A stretch of DNA of 63,208 nucleotides from Bacillota bacterium. Lineage in GTDB: Bacteria; Bacillota; Clostridia; Clostridiales; Clostridiaceae. The DNA is taken from assembly GCA_030706015.1 (NCBI GenBank), contig JAUZPI010000017.1, forward strand, positions 1 through 63,208, written 5' to 3'. The translations under genes were made by a program, and so were the position numbers. The notes under the pieces were generated by a model. The model had not been told where the DNA came from, made no database searches, and saw only the letters and a list, made by a program, of their open reading frames with translations. Below are positions 1 through 8,269 of the stretch, one piece after another; within the stretch, counting starts at the first letter, position 1, and every line of letters begins with the position of its first letter.

Positions 1-333
1 ACAATGCAGCAATCCATTAAAGCTCCCATCATAGAAAGACTTGATATTTTATTTTTAACCATTTGGTTTCCCACTATGGCAAGTTCAATGAGAGCTTATT
101 TTTTTACTTCCTATTACAGTATAAAAAAGTTATTTAATTTTAAAGAGCATAATCTGTTCTTTTTATGTATATTTGCCTTAGTTGTGGTAGCAATCAGTAG
201 AATTCCATCAGACTACGAAACTACCTCCAACTATATAAATTTTATTGGAGTACTTACCTTCATTTTTGTATCTTTTTTAGTTTTATCTTACCTACTTTCT
301 TTCATTAACAAAAGAGGGGTGACTATTAAATGA
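1..333 (+). CDS. GerAB-family spore germination permease, C-terminal part (partial)
   Basis: The reading frame is open from the first base, so the gene starts outside the window. The visible 110 residues hold two or three hydrophobic helices separated by a short charged loop and end in a basic tail. This fits the last helices of a GerAB-type permease, the inner-membrane subunit of nutrient germinant receptors in the spore membrane (APC superfamily). The stop codon overlaps the ATG of the next gene (ATGA, 330-333), the usual coupling of GerAB and GerAC subunits, and this context supports the call. Which germinant it senses cannot be told. Confidence 0.8.
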   Translation, partial: TMQQSIKAPIIERLDILFLTIWFPTMASSMRAYFFTSYYSIKKLFNFKEHNLFFLCIFALVVVAISRIPSDYETTSNYINFIGVLTFIFVSFLVLSYLLSFINKRGVTIK

Positions 334-1448
334 AAAGAACATATTTTTTAATTCTGTATCTTTGCATTCCCCTCTGTTTATCAGGCTGCTGGGATCAACA
401 ACAATATGAGAAATTAGGTTTTGTGCTTCAGATGAGCATCGAAACTTCTCAAGATAAGGGTCTATTGATCTCTTATGTTTCTCCGGTAGTTGACCCTAAT
501 TCTAAAGAAAATATTGAAATGATTTCTGCTAATGTACCATTAATTAGAGGTGCAAGGGAAGCCGCTCGAAGGATATCCTCCAAGAAACCTGTAGGTGGAA
601 TGATTCAACAATTACTTATATCTGATTTCTTAGCAGAAAAAGGACTACATAATCTGATGGAAGTTTATCAAAGAGAGCCGTCAACCCCAACAATACCATA
701 TATTGTAATAACAGAAGGAAGCCCTAAGCATATAATGGGAACTTCTCAAAATTGGGGTGATAAGCCTCTTCCAGGTTTTTATATACATGAGCTTATAGCA
801 AATAATATTGAATTCTCCTACGTACCAGACACAACAATATTAAGCTTTGACTCCAAATTTTTTTCTCCTGGAATTGATCCCATAGCTCCTTTAATTAAGA
901 TGTCTAACGATAAAGGAAAAGGAGTTGAAGTAATAGGTTGTGCACTATTCTCCGAAGATAAACTGGTAGGTAAGTTAAATCCAAGAAAAACCTCAATGCT
1001 TCTTGCTTTAATGGGTGAAATGAAAAAAACACAATATTTAAATCCCTCTATTGGTCCAGAGCCTTTGACCAGTAATAACGAGGGTATAGCAATAACTCTT
1101 AAACTAAAAAAGCGAAAAATAAATGTAAAAATAGCAAACGATAAGCCCATTGTAGATATATTTTTAAACTTTACTGGTCGGCTAAATGAATATCATTGGA
1201 ATACTTTGTATAATTCTTATATTGAAACCACTTTGGAGGACCAGCTATCTAAAGCAATAAAAGACGAATGCATTGAAGTTTTAAATTATACCCAAGAAGT
1301 CAACAGTGATCCACTTGGTGTAGGAGACATTATACGTGCAAAACATAAGGAATATTGGAAAACAGTAAATTGGAATAATGAATATAATAAGATTGCATTT
1401 CATGTTAATGTAAATGTAAACATTATTGGAAGAGGTATCATCCGATGA
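330..1448 (+). CDS. Ger(x)C-family spore germination lipoprotein (GerAC type)
   Basis: 372 residues, a normal length for GerAC. The N-terminus is a lipoprotein signal: a hydrophobic stretch followed by the lipobox LSGC (Cys about residue 20) and then the WD pair typical of the family. The protein would be lipid-anchored on the outer face of the spore inner membrane and form a receptor with the GerAA and GerAB subunits. Its start overlaps the permease stop by 4 nt, indicating translational coupling. It is the last gene of this operon; downstream sequence is a decayed gene on the other strand. The family call is firm; the receptor's specificity is unknown. Confidence 0.9.
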   Translation: MKRTYFLILYLCIPLCLSGCWDQQQYEKLGFVLQMSIETSQDKGLLISYVSPVVDPNSKENIEMISANVPLIRGAREAARRISSKKPVGGMIQQLLISDFLAEKGLHNLMEVYQREPSTPTIPYIVITEGSPKHIMGTSQNWGDKPLPGFYIHELIANNIEFSYVPDTTILSFDSKFFSPGIDPIAPLIKMSNDKGKGVEVIGCALFSEDKLVGKLNPRKTSMLLALMGEMKKTQYLNPSIGPEPLTSNNEGIAITLKLKKRKINVKIANDKPIVDIFLNFTGRLNEYHWNTLYNSYIETTLEDQLSKAIKDECIEVLNYTQEVNSDPLGVGDIIRAKHKEYWKTVNWNNEYNKIAFHVNVNVNIIGRGIIR

Positions 1449-1473
1449 TAGTAAGTTGTATTTATCTACTTTA

Positions 1474-1800
1474 ACTCCAAATCTTTCTTAGTTTTTTTAC
1501 ATTTATCATTTATATATCGGCAAATTTCATCAAAAGTTCTACTGCCAGTTAAAGCTGTATCTATGATTTTACTTTCTAATAAACTGGTCCATCTACTGAG
1601 TCACAATCAAGAAAATTGTTTTTTTGATAAATCTTTTACAGTTCTAAGGTATTCAAGATATCAGCATAATTCTCAGTAGACAATATATATGGAACTAAAA
1701 GCACATCTCCGTATCCCCCTCTACTAATACTGTTTCTAAGATTAAAAAAACCTTTATAAACTAATTTAAATTCTTTACTAATATATAAATACAATGTTAA
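1474..1800 (-). pseudogene. Decayed protein-coding remnant, family not recognised
   Basis: Between GerAC and the kinase-like gene the minus strand reads as protein in broken pieces: one frame with KEFKLVYKGFFNLRN, then an in-frame stop, NNFLDCDSVDGPVY, then a frame change into LLESKIIDTALTGSRTF and an ending in KKDLELK. Composition is coding-like but no frame is open for the full length, so I call it a pseudogene with at least one nonsense mutation and one frameshift. I do not recognise the family. It explains most of the roughly 450-base gap. Confidence 0.45.
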
Positions 1801-1802
1801 AA

Positions 1803-1839
1803 ACCGCTGATTAGGATACTAATTGCACCCTAACCAGCG
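1803..1839 (-). terminator. Stem-loop terminator after the kinase-like gene
   Basis: Arms CCGCTG(A)TTAGG and CCTAA(C)CAGCGG pair around a loop of about 12 nt; on the minus strand the stem is followed by TTTTAA. It lies about 60 nt beyond the stop of the minus-strand gene that ends at 1898. The U-tract is short, so termination may be partial. Confidence 0.6.
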
Positions 1840-1897
1840 GATATAAGTGTATTTAAATTTATTTTTACTTTAACTATAATGTATATTACAATTTTCA

Positions 1898-2881
1898 TCA
1901 CTTGTCCCAAACTGTACTTATCCAATTAACCATTCTGATATTACTATCAGCTAATTCTCCATAACCATCCCTAGCAAAAAAAGCAATCATAACTAGTTCT
2001 ATTGCATAAAACATATACTTAATGCCCTTTTGCTCTTCAATTGTTAATTCAGATTTACTGTCATAACCTTTAATAATTGCCTTAGCCAGGCTTATCCACT
2101 TTTCTCTTTTTTCATTCTCATTAAATATTCCAGCTAAAGTTCCAGTGCATAAATAACATAAATCAAATATTCTTGCATTAATTTGACTTAAATCAAAATC
2201 TATGTATCCCACTAGATGATTATCTTCAAAAATCATATTTTCTCCATGTAAATCTCTATGAATAACCTGTCTTGGAAGTTTAAAATATAATTCTTTAAAA
2301 TTTTCGTTTATTTCCACTCTAACATTATTAAAGACTTCCTTTTCTTCTTTGTTTAAATTACATTTAGTAATGTAAGAATTAATTTCTTCATTAACCCAAC
2401 CTGAAAGTTCTTCAATCATATAGTTATCTTGTATACTATTATTGTCTTTCACCTCATCAGTAATGTTTCTTAATCCATTATGGAGTGCTGCTATACATTG
2501 TCCTAAATAGAAGCCTCTTTCAATATAATCTCCTTGGTAATAATCCCTTAGAACCTCGCCTTTAATCTTGGTAAATAGGCCGTAGTACTTATCTTCTACT
2601 TTCACATAACTTTCTCCATTCAAATTATATATTACCTTTTGTACAGGTATACCTGCTTTAGAAAGTAACTTAGAAATATATACATTGTTAGCAATTTCAT
2701 CTTTACTAGAATTCATTTTTAGTATATACTTCTCACCTACAGTCCAAATATGTGACTCCCGGTCTGTTGCATATGATATATCTTCTTCCTTAATTTCCAG
2801 ATCACTTTTTAATCCCCATAGGGATAGTACCTCTTCTATTCTTTCTCCCCTATATGGTATTTTCACTAATTCTCTACTCAA
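1898..2881 (-). CDS. Phosphotransferase (APH/CotS-like kinase fold) protein
   Basis: The C-terminal half carries the two landmarks of the aminoglycoside-phosphotransferase/kinase fold (PF01636): HRDLHGEN (catalytic loop; Asp is the expected base, Asn binds metal) and IDFD (metal-binding Asp). The N-terminal half has the lobe with YILKMN. I choose a TTG start at 2881 (327 aa) because GGAGG lies 7 nt upstream of it; an upstream ATG at 2944 has no ribosome binding site. Relatives include spore-coat CotS/YtaA proteins, homoserine- or choline-type kinases and antibiotic kinases, and the sequence does not settle the substrate. It is monocistronic, with its own terminator downstream. Confidence 0.75.
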   Translation of the reverse strand: MSRELVKIPYRGERIEEVLSLWGLKSDLEIKEEDISYATDRESHIWTVGEKYILKMNSSKDEIANNVYISKLLSKAGIPVQKVIYNLNGESYVKVEDKYYGLFTKIKGEVLRDYYQGDYIERGFYLGQCIAALHNGLRNITDEVKDNNSIQDNYMIEELSGWVNEEINSYITKCNLNKEEKEVFNNVRVEINENFKELYFKLPRQVIHRDLHGENMIFEDNHLVGYIDFDLSQINARIFDLCYLCTGTLAGIFNENEKREKWISLAKAIIKGYDSKSELTIEEQKGIKYMFYAIELVMIAFFARDGYGELADSNIRMVNWISTVWDK

Positions 2882-3080
2882 ATTTTGCCCTCCATTTACA
2901 ATACATATTTCATTTAAGATAAAACTATTATATTGCAAATGCATTTATAGACAAACCTAATTAATCTTTCTGAAATAAAATTGAGCCATACACTTAAGAA
3001 AAACCTGTTACCGTTTTACTTTAAACCAATATATTAATTTCCATAAATCCAATTGTGAAGGGCAAATGTTTTGACTTTTT

Positions 3081-3578
3081 TTATTTCTTATCTAATTTTT
3101 CTTCAACCAATTTTCTAAATAGAGTCTCATCTTCCTTATTCAAAAAAGTTCGTTTTGGAATTATCGTAAACATATATTTACCATATATTAAATAAAAGAA
3201 CTCCTTATTTTCCTTAACTTGTGAATAGTGACTCCATAGGATATTTGAGTTTATATGTTCAGTTTCAAATAATATTCCTTGATCATTAAAACTAAGTTTA
3301 TATTCATCTTGAAATTTCGATTCCTGCCTAAAAATTCTTTTTGGATTCACATACAAAACAAATAGCATCATAAGTAATAAAAAGCAACCTAGTACTACAA
3401 GAATTTTATTAAGCATTGATTTGCTTCCCATAATCCAAAATATACTTCCTAATGATACTAAAATTATAGAAAGCACCATATCAAACTTTATATTTAATGA
3501 TTTTGAATAATACCATTTCACAGCTTCAGCATATTCTTTTTCTGAATACTTAAATTTTAAATATAATAAATTTTCCAT
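3081..3578 (-). CDS. YcxB-like small membrane protein
   Basis: 165 residues. Two transmembrane helices lie at about residues 33-52 and 58-78, followed by a soluble C-terminal domain with a beta-rich pattern (LSFNDQGILFE, SQVKENKEFFYLIYG, TIIPKRTF). This layout and the PKRxF ending match the YcxB-like family (PF14317), whose role is unknown. It sits among small accessory genes. The function cannot be inferred from the context. Confidence 0.6.
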   Translation of the reverse strand: MENLLYLKFKYSEKEYAEAVKWYYSKSLNIKFDMVLSIILVSLGSIFWIMGSKSMLNKILVVLGCFLLLMMLFVLYVNPKRIFRQESKFQDEYKLSFNDQGILFETEHINSNILWSHYSQVKENKEFFYLIYGKYMFTIIPKRTFLNKEDETLFRKLVEEKLDKK

Positions 3579-3605
3579 ATCATTTTCGTCCTTCTCAAAT
3601 ACGTA

Positions 3606-3812
3606 TTATAATAAACCTTTCAATTCAATACATTTTTTATACATAGAATCAAACTCACAACCGCAATTTCCGCATTCTTGGTCCGCTTGTTCTATTGCTC
3701 TGATTAAATCTTCTTTTGTCCCATTTCCCTCAAGATAAGCTTTGGATGGAATAGCAATTAAATCCCAACCAGATTCTGAAAACTTTTTCAAAATAATTTT
3801 TAATTCTTCCAT
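3606..3812 (-). CDS. Small hypothetical protein, 68 aa
   Basis: A good ribosome binding site (AAAGGAGA) precedes the ATG. The short, mainly helical protein has a cysteine cluster (CGNCGCEF) near residue 47 and another Cys at about 61, which could be a small metal site. No family recognised. It starts about 260 nt downstream (minus-strand sense) of a phosphatase remnant and lies just upstream of the YcxB-like gene, so the two may be co-transcribed. Confidence 0.55.
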   Translation of the reverse strand: MEELKIILKKFSESGWDLIAIPSKAYLEGNGTKEDLIRAIEQADQECGNCGCEFDSMYKKCIELKGLL

Positions 3813-3875
3813 AAATAATCTCCTTTCAAATTTATAGACAAAATATACCCGCCGTCAACAATCACATTGTTATGC

Positions 3876-4094
3876 TTATAATTCTTCTACAAATTTATAT
3901 ACTTTTTCTGACCAATCCCATACATCCTCACAATCATTTTCAATATAATAAGTTTTGTTTATAAGATCATGCGGAACTATTGTTTCAATCTTATTTTTAT
4001 ATTCGTTTGGCACTATTATTGCATAAACATAATCAAGCAGATTTACTTCATATTTTATTTTTAGTGGTAGAAATCCATCATGATTGACATAATA
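3876..4094 (-). pseudogene. C-terminal remnant of an unrecognised protein
   Basis: A clean reading frame of 72 codons (ending YIENDCEDVWDWSEKVYKFV plus a few residues) but with no start codon or ribosome binding site: it opens directly after the stop of the phosphatase remnant and in the same frame. It looks like the 3' end of a gene that lost its 5' part. I do not recognise the family; the acidic, Trp-rich end resembles small cytosolic immunity-type proteins, but that is only an impression. Confidence 0.4.
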
Positions 4095-4347
4095 TTAATC
4101 ACTAGGTCTTTGTGCTTTATTATTATTAAAATAGGACCAACCTATTATAGTAGCACTATCTCTACCTTTTTGTGTATGTATTTCCTTAAAAACATTTGAC
4201 ATATTTTCAGATATATCAACATTTTCAGTAAGGACTTTATATAATTTTTTAGGTTCCTCCAACGGACTATTACCACATTCTAGTACACCATCAGTGAGCA
4301 AATATATGTAGCTCTTACCTTCTCTTAATAATCTTGTTCCTGTAGTG
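4095..4347 (-). pseudogene. PP2C-type serine/threonine phosphatase, C-terminal fragment
   Basis: The frame reads YTTGTRLLREGKSYIYLLTDG and ends IIGWSYFNNNKAQRPSD. TDGV(L)E is the PP2C/SpoIIE-type metal-binding motif, and the GWSY...RPSD ending is seen in small clostridial phosphatases. Only about 85 residues remain: the fragment begins at the 3' end of the flavodoxin-like gene without a start codon, so the N-terminal two thirds were deleted. It is unlikely to be functional. Confidence 0.55.
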
Positions 4348-4350
4348 TAC

Positions 4351-4989
4351 CTACTTTTTCAAAAACAAATCATTTCTCTTCAATCCATTTGCCTTTATTG
4401 ACTGCCGCCATCCCATTTCAGCACCAAGTTTATATAAAATTCTTGGAAAACTTTGATTAATAAATATATTTTCTCCTGAAGCACATTTTAATATATTATT
4501 TGCAAGTTGTTTGAATGCCTTCTCAAAATTCCTTTTAGGTCCATGTCCCATTGGAACACTTTTTATGGATATGAGCATTCCACCTCCCCCAATTGCCAAA
4601 CCTTGTCCCCATTTAAGTCCCGCCTTTGCACACCAATTCTCCATCATTTCAAGTGCCAGCTTATTCTGATGAGCTTCATAAAATCCACAGTTCACTAGAG
4701 AATAGACCATTATGTCTCTTCTATTCATTGCTGCAAAAATAGTCTCTAATTGAACAAGACAATTTAATAAATGAGATGGAATTCCATCTACATATAGAGG
4801 GAAGGCAAATACAAAAACATTATATTCTGTAAATTGTTCCATTTCTTCTACAGTTAGTTGTGGTTGTCTAAAGCAAAATTCAGAAATTATATTACCGTCC
4901 TGTTCCAAAAAAGTCTTCAATTCTTCTAGGATATAACTAGACGCACTTTCCTTAATTTTAGGACTTCCGTTTATAAAAGCTATTTTCAT
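4351..4989 (-). CDS. Flavodoxin-like NAD(P)H-dependent oxidoreductase
   Basis: 212 residues. It begins with the flavodoxin-fold FMN loop FINGSPK (residues 4-10) and has the second flavin loop AFPLYVDGIP near residue 72, as in NADPH-dependent FMN reductases (PF03358/PF02525). I start it at the ATG at 4989: it overlaps the stop of the preceding gene as ATGA, so the two are translationally coupled. The C-terminal 80 residues (GQGLAIGGGGM and onward) are typical of clostridial NAD(P)H-dependent oxidoreductases. The electron acceptor is unknown. Confidence 0.75.
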   Translation of the reverse strand: MKIAFINGSPKIKESASSYILEELKTFLEQDGNIISEFCFRQPQLTVEEMEQFTEYNVFVFAFPLYVDGIPSHLLNCLVQLETIFAAMNRRDIMVYSLVNCGFYEAHQNKLALEMMENWCAKAGLKWGQGLAIGGGGMLISIKSVPMGHGPKRNFEKAFKQLANNILKCASGENIFINQSFPRILYKLGAEMGWRQSIKANGLKRNDLFLKK

Positions 4990-5489
4990 AATGCCTGTCC
5001 CTCTATTTCCCATATACTATTAATAAATATAACACTGCTGACATTACAATCAAAATTAATGGAATTTGCCTTTACCAACCTTTGGGCAGTTTGTTTCTCC
5101 CCTTCTGTAATATTTTCACCATAAAACCATACCTTTATATCTAAACGGTTTTTATAGCGTCTCTGATGATGCATTTCTTTATTTCTTATTACAAAATAAG
5201 GATGTACATAAGAAATGCTTCTATCTAACACATTCTTTACAAACGGGCTAAATCCACCATAACAACATTTACTTATAATAATAAGCTCTGTACATTTTGA
5301 TAAATATTCTCCCATATCTCCATAGTTGTCACGTATTATACAGGCTCCAGGTGTCTTTACCCAACACCCAAAACATCCTATACAATGATGTATCGTTCCA
5401 TCGTTCGAAATAATCTTTGTATTTTCAAATGAATTAGGAAATAATTTTTCAAAATTTTTAATATCTAAATCATGTATTAATAATTTCAT
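4986..5489 (-). CDS. Flavodoxin-like protein with Cys-rich CIGCFGCW motif
   Basis: 167 residues. The motif CIGCFGCW followed by TPGACIIRD (residues about 36-52) is the signature of the iron-sulfur flavoprotein-like branch of FMN reductases, in which the second Cys pair is usually CxxCxxC...C. The later CCYGGFSPFVKNVLDRS matches the second flavin-binding region. It lacks the usual N-terminal GSPR loop and begins instead with MKLLIHDLD, so FMN binding may be altered. Coupled to the downstream oxidoreductase by a 4-nt overlap, the pair may form one electron-transfer unit. Confidence 0.65.
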   Translation of the reverse strand: MKLLIHDLDIKNFEKLFPNSFENTKIISNDGTIHHCIGCFGCWVKTPGACIIRDNYGDMGEYLSKCTELIIISKCCYGGFSPFVKNVLDRSISYVHPYFVIRNKEMHHQRRYKNRLDIKVWFYGENITEGEKQTAQRLVKANSINFDCNVSSVIFINSIWEIEGQAL

Positions 5490-6030
5490 TTCTCAATCCC
5501 CTTTCACACATATAATAACTCCTTAATAAAATTATTGCATTGAATTTCCTTATACAAATATTCTGTATTATATGGTCAAACTTTTATTAGATGACGTTTT
5601 TCTAACTTCCTCATAAATTTTCATCATAGTAATCTAAGGAAAATTTAATTTCTTTCCACTATCTTAAATATATCTAGATGCTTATGATCATGGTAACATC
5701 TATATTTCTTGAGGGTTACTGTATCTTTGTTAACCAGTAAACTTCTAGTTCCTACAAATCTCTAATAGGAGAGTACTACAAATTCCCTTTCTTTGAGCCT
5801 TATCTCTGTTTTATAAAACTTTTATTCTCCATTAATCAATCAATGAACCTTATATTACCTTATGAGTTCATAGATTAATTACTATCTCATTAATAAAATC
5901 CTCCAAAACTCACTGAACTTACTACATAACCTCCACCTACAACTTTAGAACCTTCGAGAATTTCAAATTTCTGTCCTTATATTAATTTTTCATATGATAC
6001 ATTGTGATAATACAAAAGCTTGATGCAATT
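5490..6030. other. Gene-free stretch made of decayed coding fragments
   Basis: About 540 bases without an intact gene. On the minus strand two coding-like remnants can be read: at about 5645-5830, REFVVLSY, an in-frame TAG, then RFVGTRSLLVNKDTVTLKKY and KHLDIFKIVERN; and at 5890-5976, GQKFEILEGSKVVGGGYVV, a beta-strand-rich tail like the C-terminal barrel of EF-Tu-type proteins. Both have stops and no starts. No RNA gene or regulatory site was recognised. Confidence 0.4.
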
Positions 6031-6033
6031 GCA

Positions 6034-6230
6034 TGTAGCGGTTCTTATTGTCAACGTTCCTGAAACGGGCCCTTAAGTATGCTTCTGGCGAACCTGTACC
6101 GACGAAGAAATGTGCCTTGGCGATTGTTCAACTCTTAACCTATATATTGATTATAAACCATAATTTTTCATACCTCCATATAAAAAACCATCCAGCCAAG
6201 GCGGACGGCAATTTTTTGTTAGACGACGGA
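6034..6230 (-). repeat. attC-like imperfect palindrome A
   Basis: On the minus strand the element opens with GTCTAACAAAAAATTG (GTCTAAC fits the inverse core site RYYYAAC). It then has an inner stem CCTTGGC/GCCAAGG around a loop of about 65 nt, the block GGCACATTTCTTC, and CAGGAACGTTGACAATAAG near the left end, where the second core is degenerate (CGCTACAT). It shares GCCAARGCACATTYCTTC and TTCAGGAACGT with element D, so the two are homologous. It starts about 20 nt beyond the ancestral stop of the CbrC-like gene, the expected gene-attC spacing in an integron cassette. Confidence 0.55.
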
Positions 6231-6246
6231 TTGATGATTCCCCTCT

Positions 6247-6706
6247 TCAATCACAATCAACTGTTAGTCTATTGTTTTCCACATACTACGCACTTAAATA
6301 AATACCCCTGTAAGCCTCTGCCTAAAGCTTTTTCTAATTCCAATCGACTTAATCCATACCCTCTACTAATTTCTTTTAGATCATCATCTAATTCATCTAG
6401 CATGTCTTTTATATCCTCCCAGCCCACGTACTTTTCAAATGCACAAAAATCCCCACAATGGCTTAACCAAACTTCTTGTTGCCATCCCATATATCCTGGA
6501 GTTCTATGTACAAGTTCATCTACGTATTCACGCTTTTCTACCTCTTCACATGAAGCTATGTCTTGAAATTCACCATCATATTTATGTGTAGCCATTCCAT
6601 TTTTAATACACCAATGACATATGTCATCCACATCCGAAACTGAATAAAATGGACCTTCATAAACATAATCTGTTTCTTGATTGCACACTGGACAAATTGA
6701 ATTTCT
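6247..6706 (-). pseudogene. CbrC-family protein, truncated and frameshifted
   Basis: The readable frame (6269-6688) contains CPVCNQETDYVYEGPFYS, WCIKNG, DGEFQD, RTPGYMGWQQEVWLSHCGDF and YLFKCVVCGK, a clear match to the CbrC family (PF03691; colicin E2 tolerance protein in E. coli). Two defects are visible. The usual N-terminal FxYHPdP segment is absent, the frame running instead into the neighbouring gene's 3' end. Near the C-terminus one extra T turns CGKQ-RLTVDCD into CGKQ-stop; ignoring it, the gene would end at 6247. The Zn-binding Cys pairs remain. It could still make a shortened protein from the GTG at 6688. Confidence 0.7.
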
Positions 6707-6743
6707 CTTAACAATTATTATATATTCTTTATAAATATAACTT

Positions 6744-7979
6744 TTATTTAACTGCCTCTAAATAACAAATTATTTCTTTCAAATCTGCATTTTCATCATC
6801 TAATTCAGTTATCAATTTCTTTATTTTTTCAACTGGAATTTCATTCTGGCAAGATTGATTAATTATAACGCTTCCTATTAAGAAAATTTTTGTGTTTATT
6901 TCTTGATTATTATCTATAGAAGCTTGCTTTAATAAATCTTTCAATATTTCAATACTATCATTAACCGTTAATCTTTCCTCTAGGATATTTACTGCAACAT
7001 ACTCATTGCGAAAGGTTTTGGAAAAAATATCATTAGTACGGTGCGTATTTTTTATGCACTCTTCACATAAAATTTGAAATAAATCTCTATTAGATGCTCT
7101 ATCAAGTGTTTTTACATAATTTTTAAAAACACCATCTGCCTCTTTCATATTTTCATATAGCTCATAAAACAGTCCTTCATCACAATGCCTTCTAATTAAA
7201 AGATTTAAATCAATATAGTCATCGCCACAACTTGGATAACATATAAATTTATCGGTTTTATTCACCCCAGACAGTTCCGCTTTTAACCTATTTAGAACTT
7301 TTTCAATAAGATTATATAATGCGTTGTTAAAAATAGCTCCGTCAAAATAAAAAGAAAAATCTTTTATATCCTCAACAAATAATTGATTATCCACATTAAT
7401 AAAATAATTAAGGGCATTAAATAGCTTCATTACTTCCAATGACTGTCCACTTAACCCGTCCATGCAATCATATCTGAATTTAAAATCACCCAAATTCATC
7501 TTCAATGACTGAGCATTGGTCTTATCTTTATATTCAGGGTACTTTTTTATATAACTGTCTAAGGAAGCCTGAAAATATGATTCATTGTTTATATACATCA
7601 TCAGATTATTATGTTCTGATGTATATAAAGCTAAACAATATACATCGTGATTCTCTTTTGAGTTAATAAAGTCAAGCAAAATATTTTTAAATCCTTCATA
7701 TAAAATATCCTCAAGTTCTTTTATTCCAATAACTTTTCCATTTGGTTTAGCTTTAGCTTTATAACAGTCATTTTTCTTGATGAAATAATATCCTTCAGAA
7801 ATTGGCTTTCTTTTTCCCTCCAAATATTGCCCGACTACAACTGAATATCCAAACATATTATTTATATACAATTTAGATATACTAAATTGTACTCTCCTTT
7901 CCAATTTATAATTTAATAACTTCTTTTCTATTGTAAGTTCATTCCAAACTTTTGCAAAGCCATACCTTACTGTAATCAT
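6744..7979 (-). CDS. DUF4303-like cassette protein of unknown function
   Basis: The frame is open from 8306, but its first ~65 codons read through repeat B (8105-8216) and overlap the next gene, so that N-terminus is probably not real. I place the start at the ATG at 7979 (411 aa); TTG at 8003 or GTG at 8036 are possible, and none has a strong ribosome binding site. The middle (VYCLALYTSEHNNLMMYINN) matches the start of DUF4303-type domains, which are common among polymorphic-toxin immunity proteins. The last 120 residues are helical. With repeat B upstream and the CbrC remnant and repeat A downstream, it looks like part of a gene cassette. Confidence 0.55.
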   Translation of the reverse strand: MITVRYGFAKVWNELTIEKKLLNYKLERRVQFSISKLYINNMFGYSVVVGQYLEGKRKPISEGYYFIKKNDCYKAKAKPNGKVIGIKELEDILYEGFKNILLDFINSKENHDVYCLALYTSEHNNLMMYINNESYFQASLDSYIKKYPEYKDKTNAQSLKMNLGDFKFRYDCMDGLSGQSLEVMKLFNALNYFINVDNQLFVEDIKDFSFYFDGAIFNNALYNLIEKVLNRLKAELSGVNKTDKFICYPSCGDDYIDLNLLIRRHCDEGLFYELYENMKEADGVFKNYVKTLDRASNRDLFQILCEECIKNTHRTNDIFSKTFRNEYVAVNILEERLTVNDSIEILKDLLKQASIDNNQEINTKIFLIGSVIINQSCQNEIPVEKIKKLITELDDENADLKEIICYLEAVK

Positions 7980-8104
7980 TGTTTTCAAATCATTTTTACG
8001 CAATTTTACTCTCTTTAATACACTATATTTACTCACTAATAGTACTGTTGTCTTATTAGCTATAAAATAAACTGCGTCAGCCCATATAAGCGCGCCATTT
8101 TTCA

Positions 8105-8216
8105 CATAACGTTTCTTGTTCAAGACGACGAGAAGCCTAGAGCGACCACACTTGGCTTCTCGGGTGTGCTTTGCAGTCTTCTCATGCAAATCGAACTTGA
8201 ACATTTTGTTATAGGA
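8105..8216 (-). repeat. attC-like imperfect palindrome B
   Basis: Minus strand: CCTATAACAAAATGTTCAAG at one end and GTCTTGAACAAGAAACGTTATGTG near the other give paired outer arms (CTATAAC/GTTATGT and GTTCAAG/CTTGAAC), the R and L boxes expected of attC. Inside are TGAGAAG and GCAAAGCACA, shared with D, and a variable inner stem GAGAAGCC/GGCTTCTC. The inverse core is about 50 nt after the stop of the 8270-8776 gene. GTTAT differs from the usual GTTRRRY at one position on both sides, symmetrically. Confidence 0.6.
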
Positions 8217-8269
8217 AGTAACAACGCCCCTAATTTTACACATCCATAAATTCATAAAGCTTCTTAGAT

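Noticed and set aside
1898..2944. ATG start at 2944 for the kinase-like gene
   Set aside because: No ribosome binding site precedes it, whereas a TTG at 2881 has GGAGG at ideal distance and gives a family-like N-terminus.
6048..6566. Plus-strand open frame of 172 codons
   Set aside because: It runs through repeat A and opposite the CbrC-like frame, and shows low-complexity Ser/Phe-rich translation; an antisense shadow.
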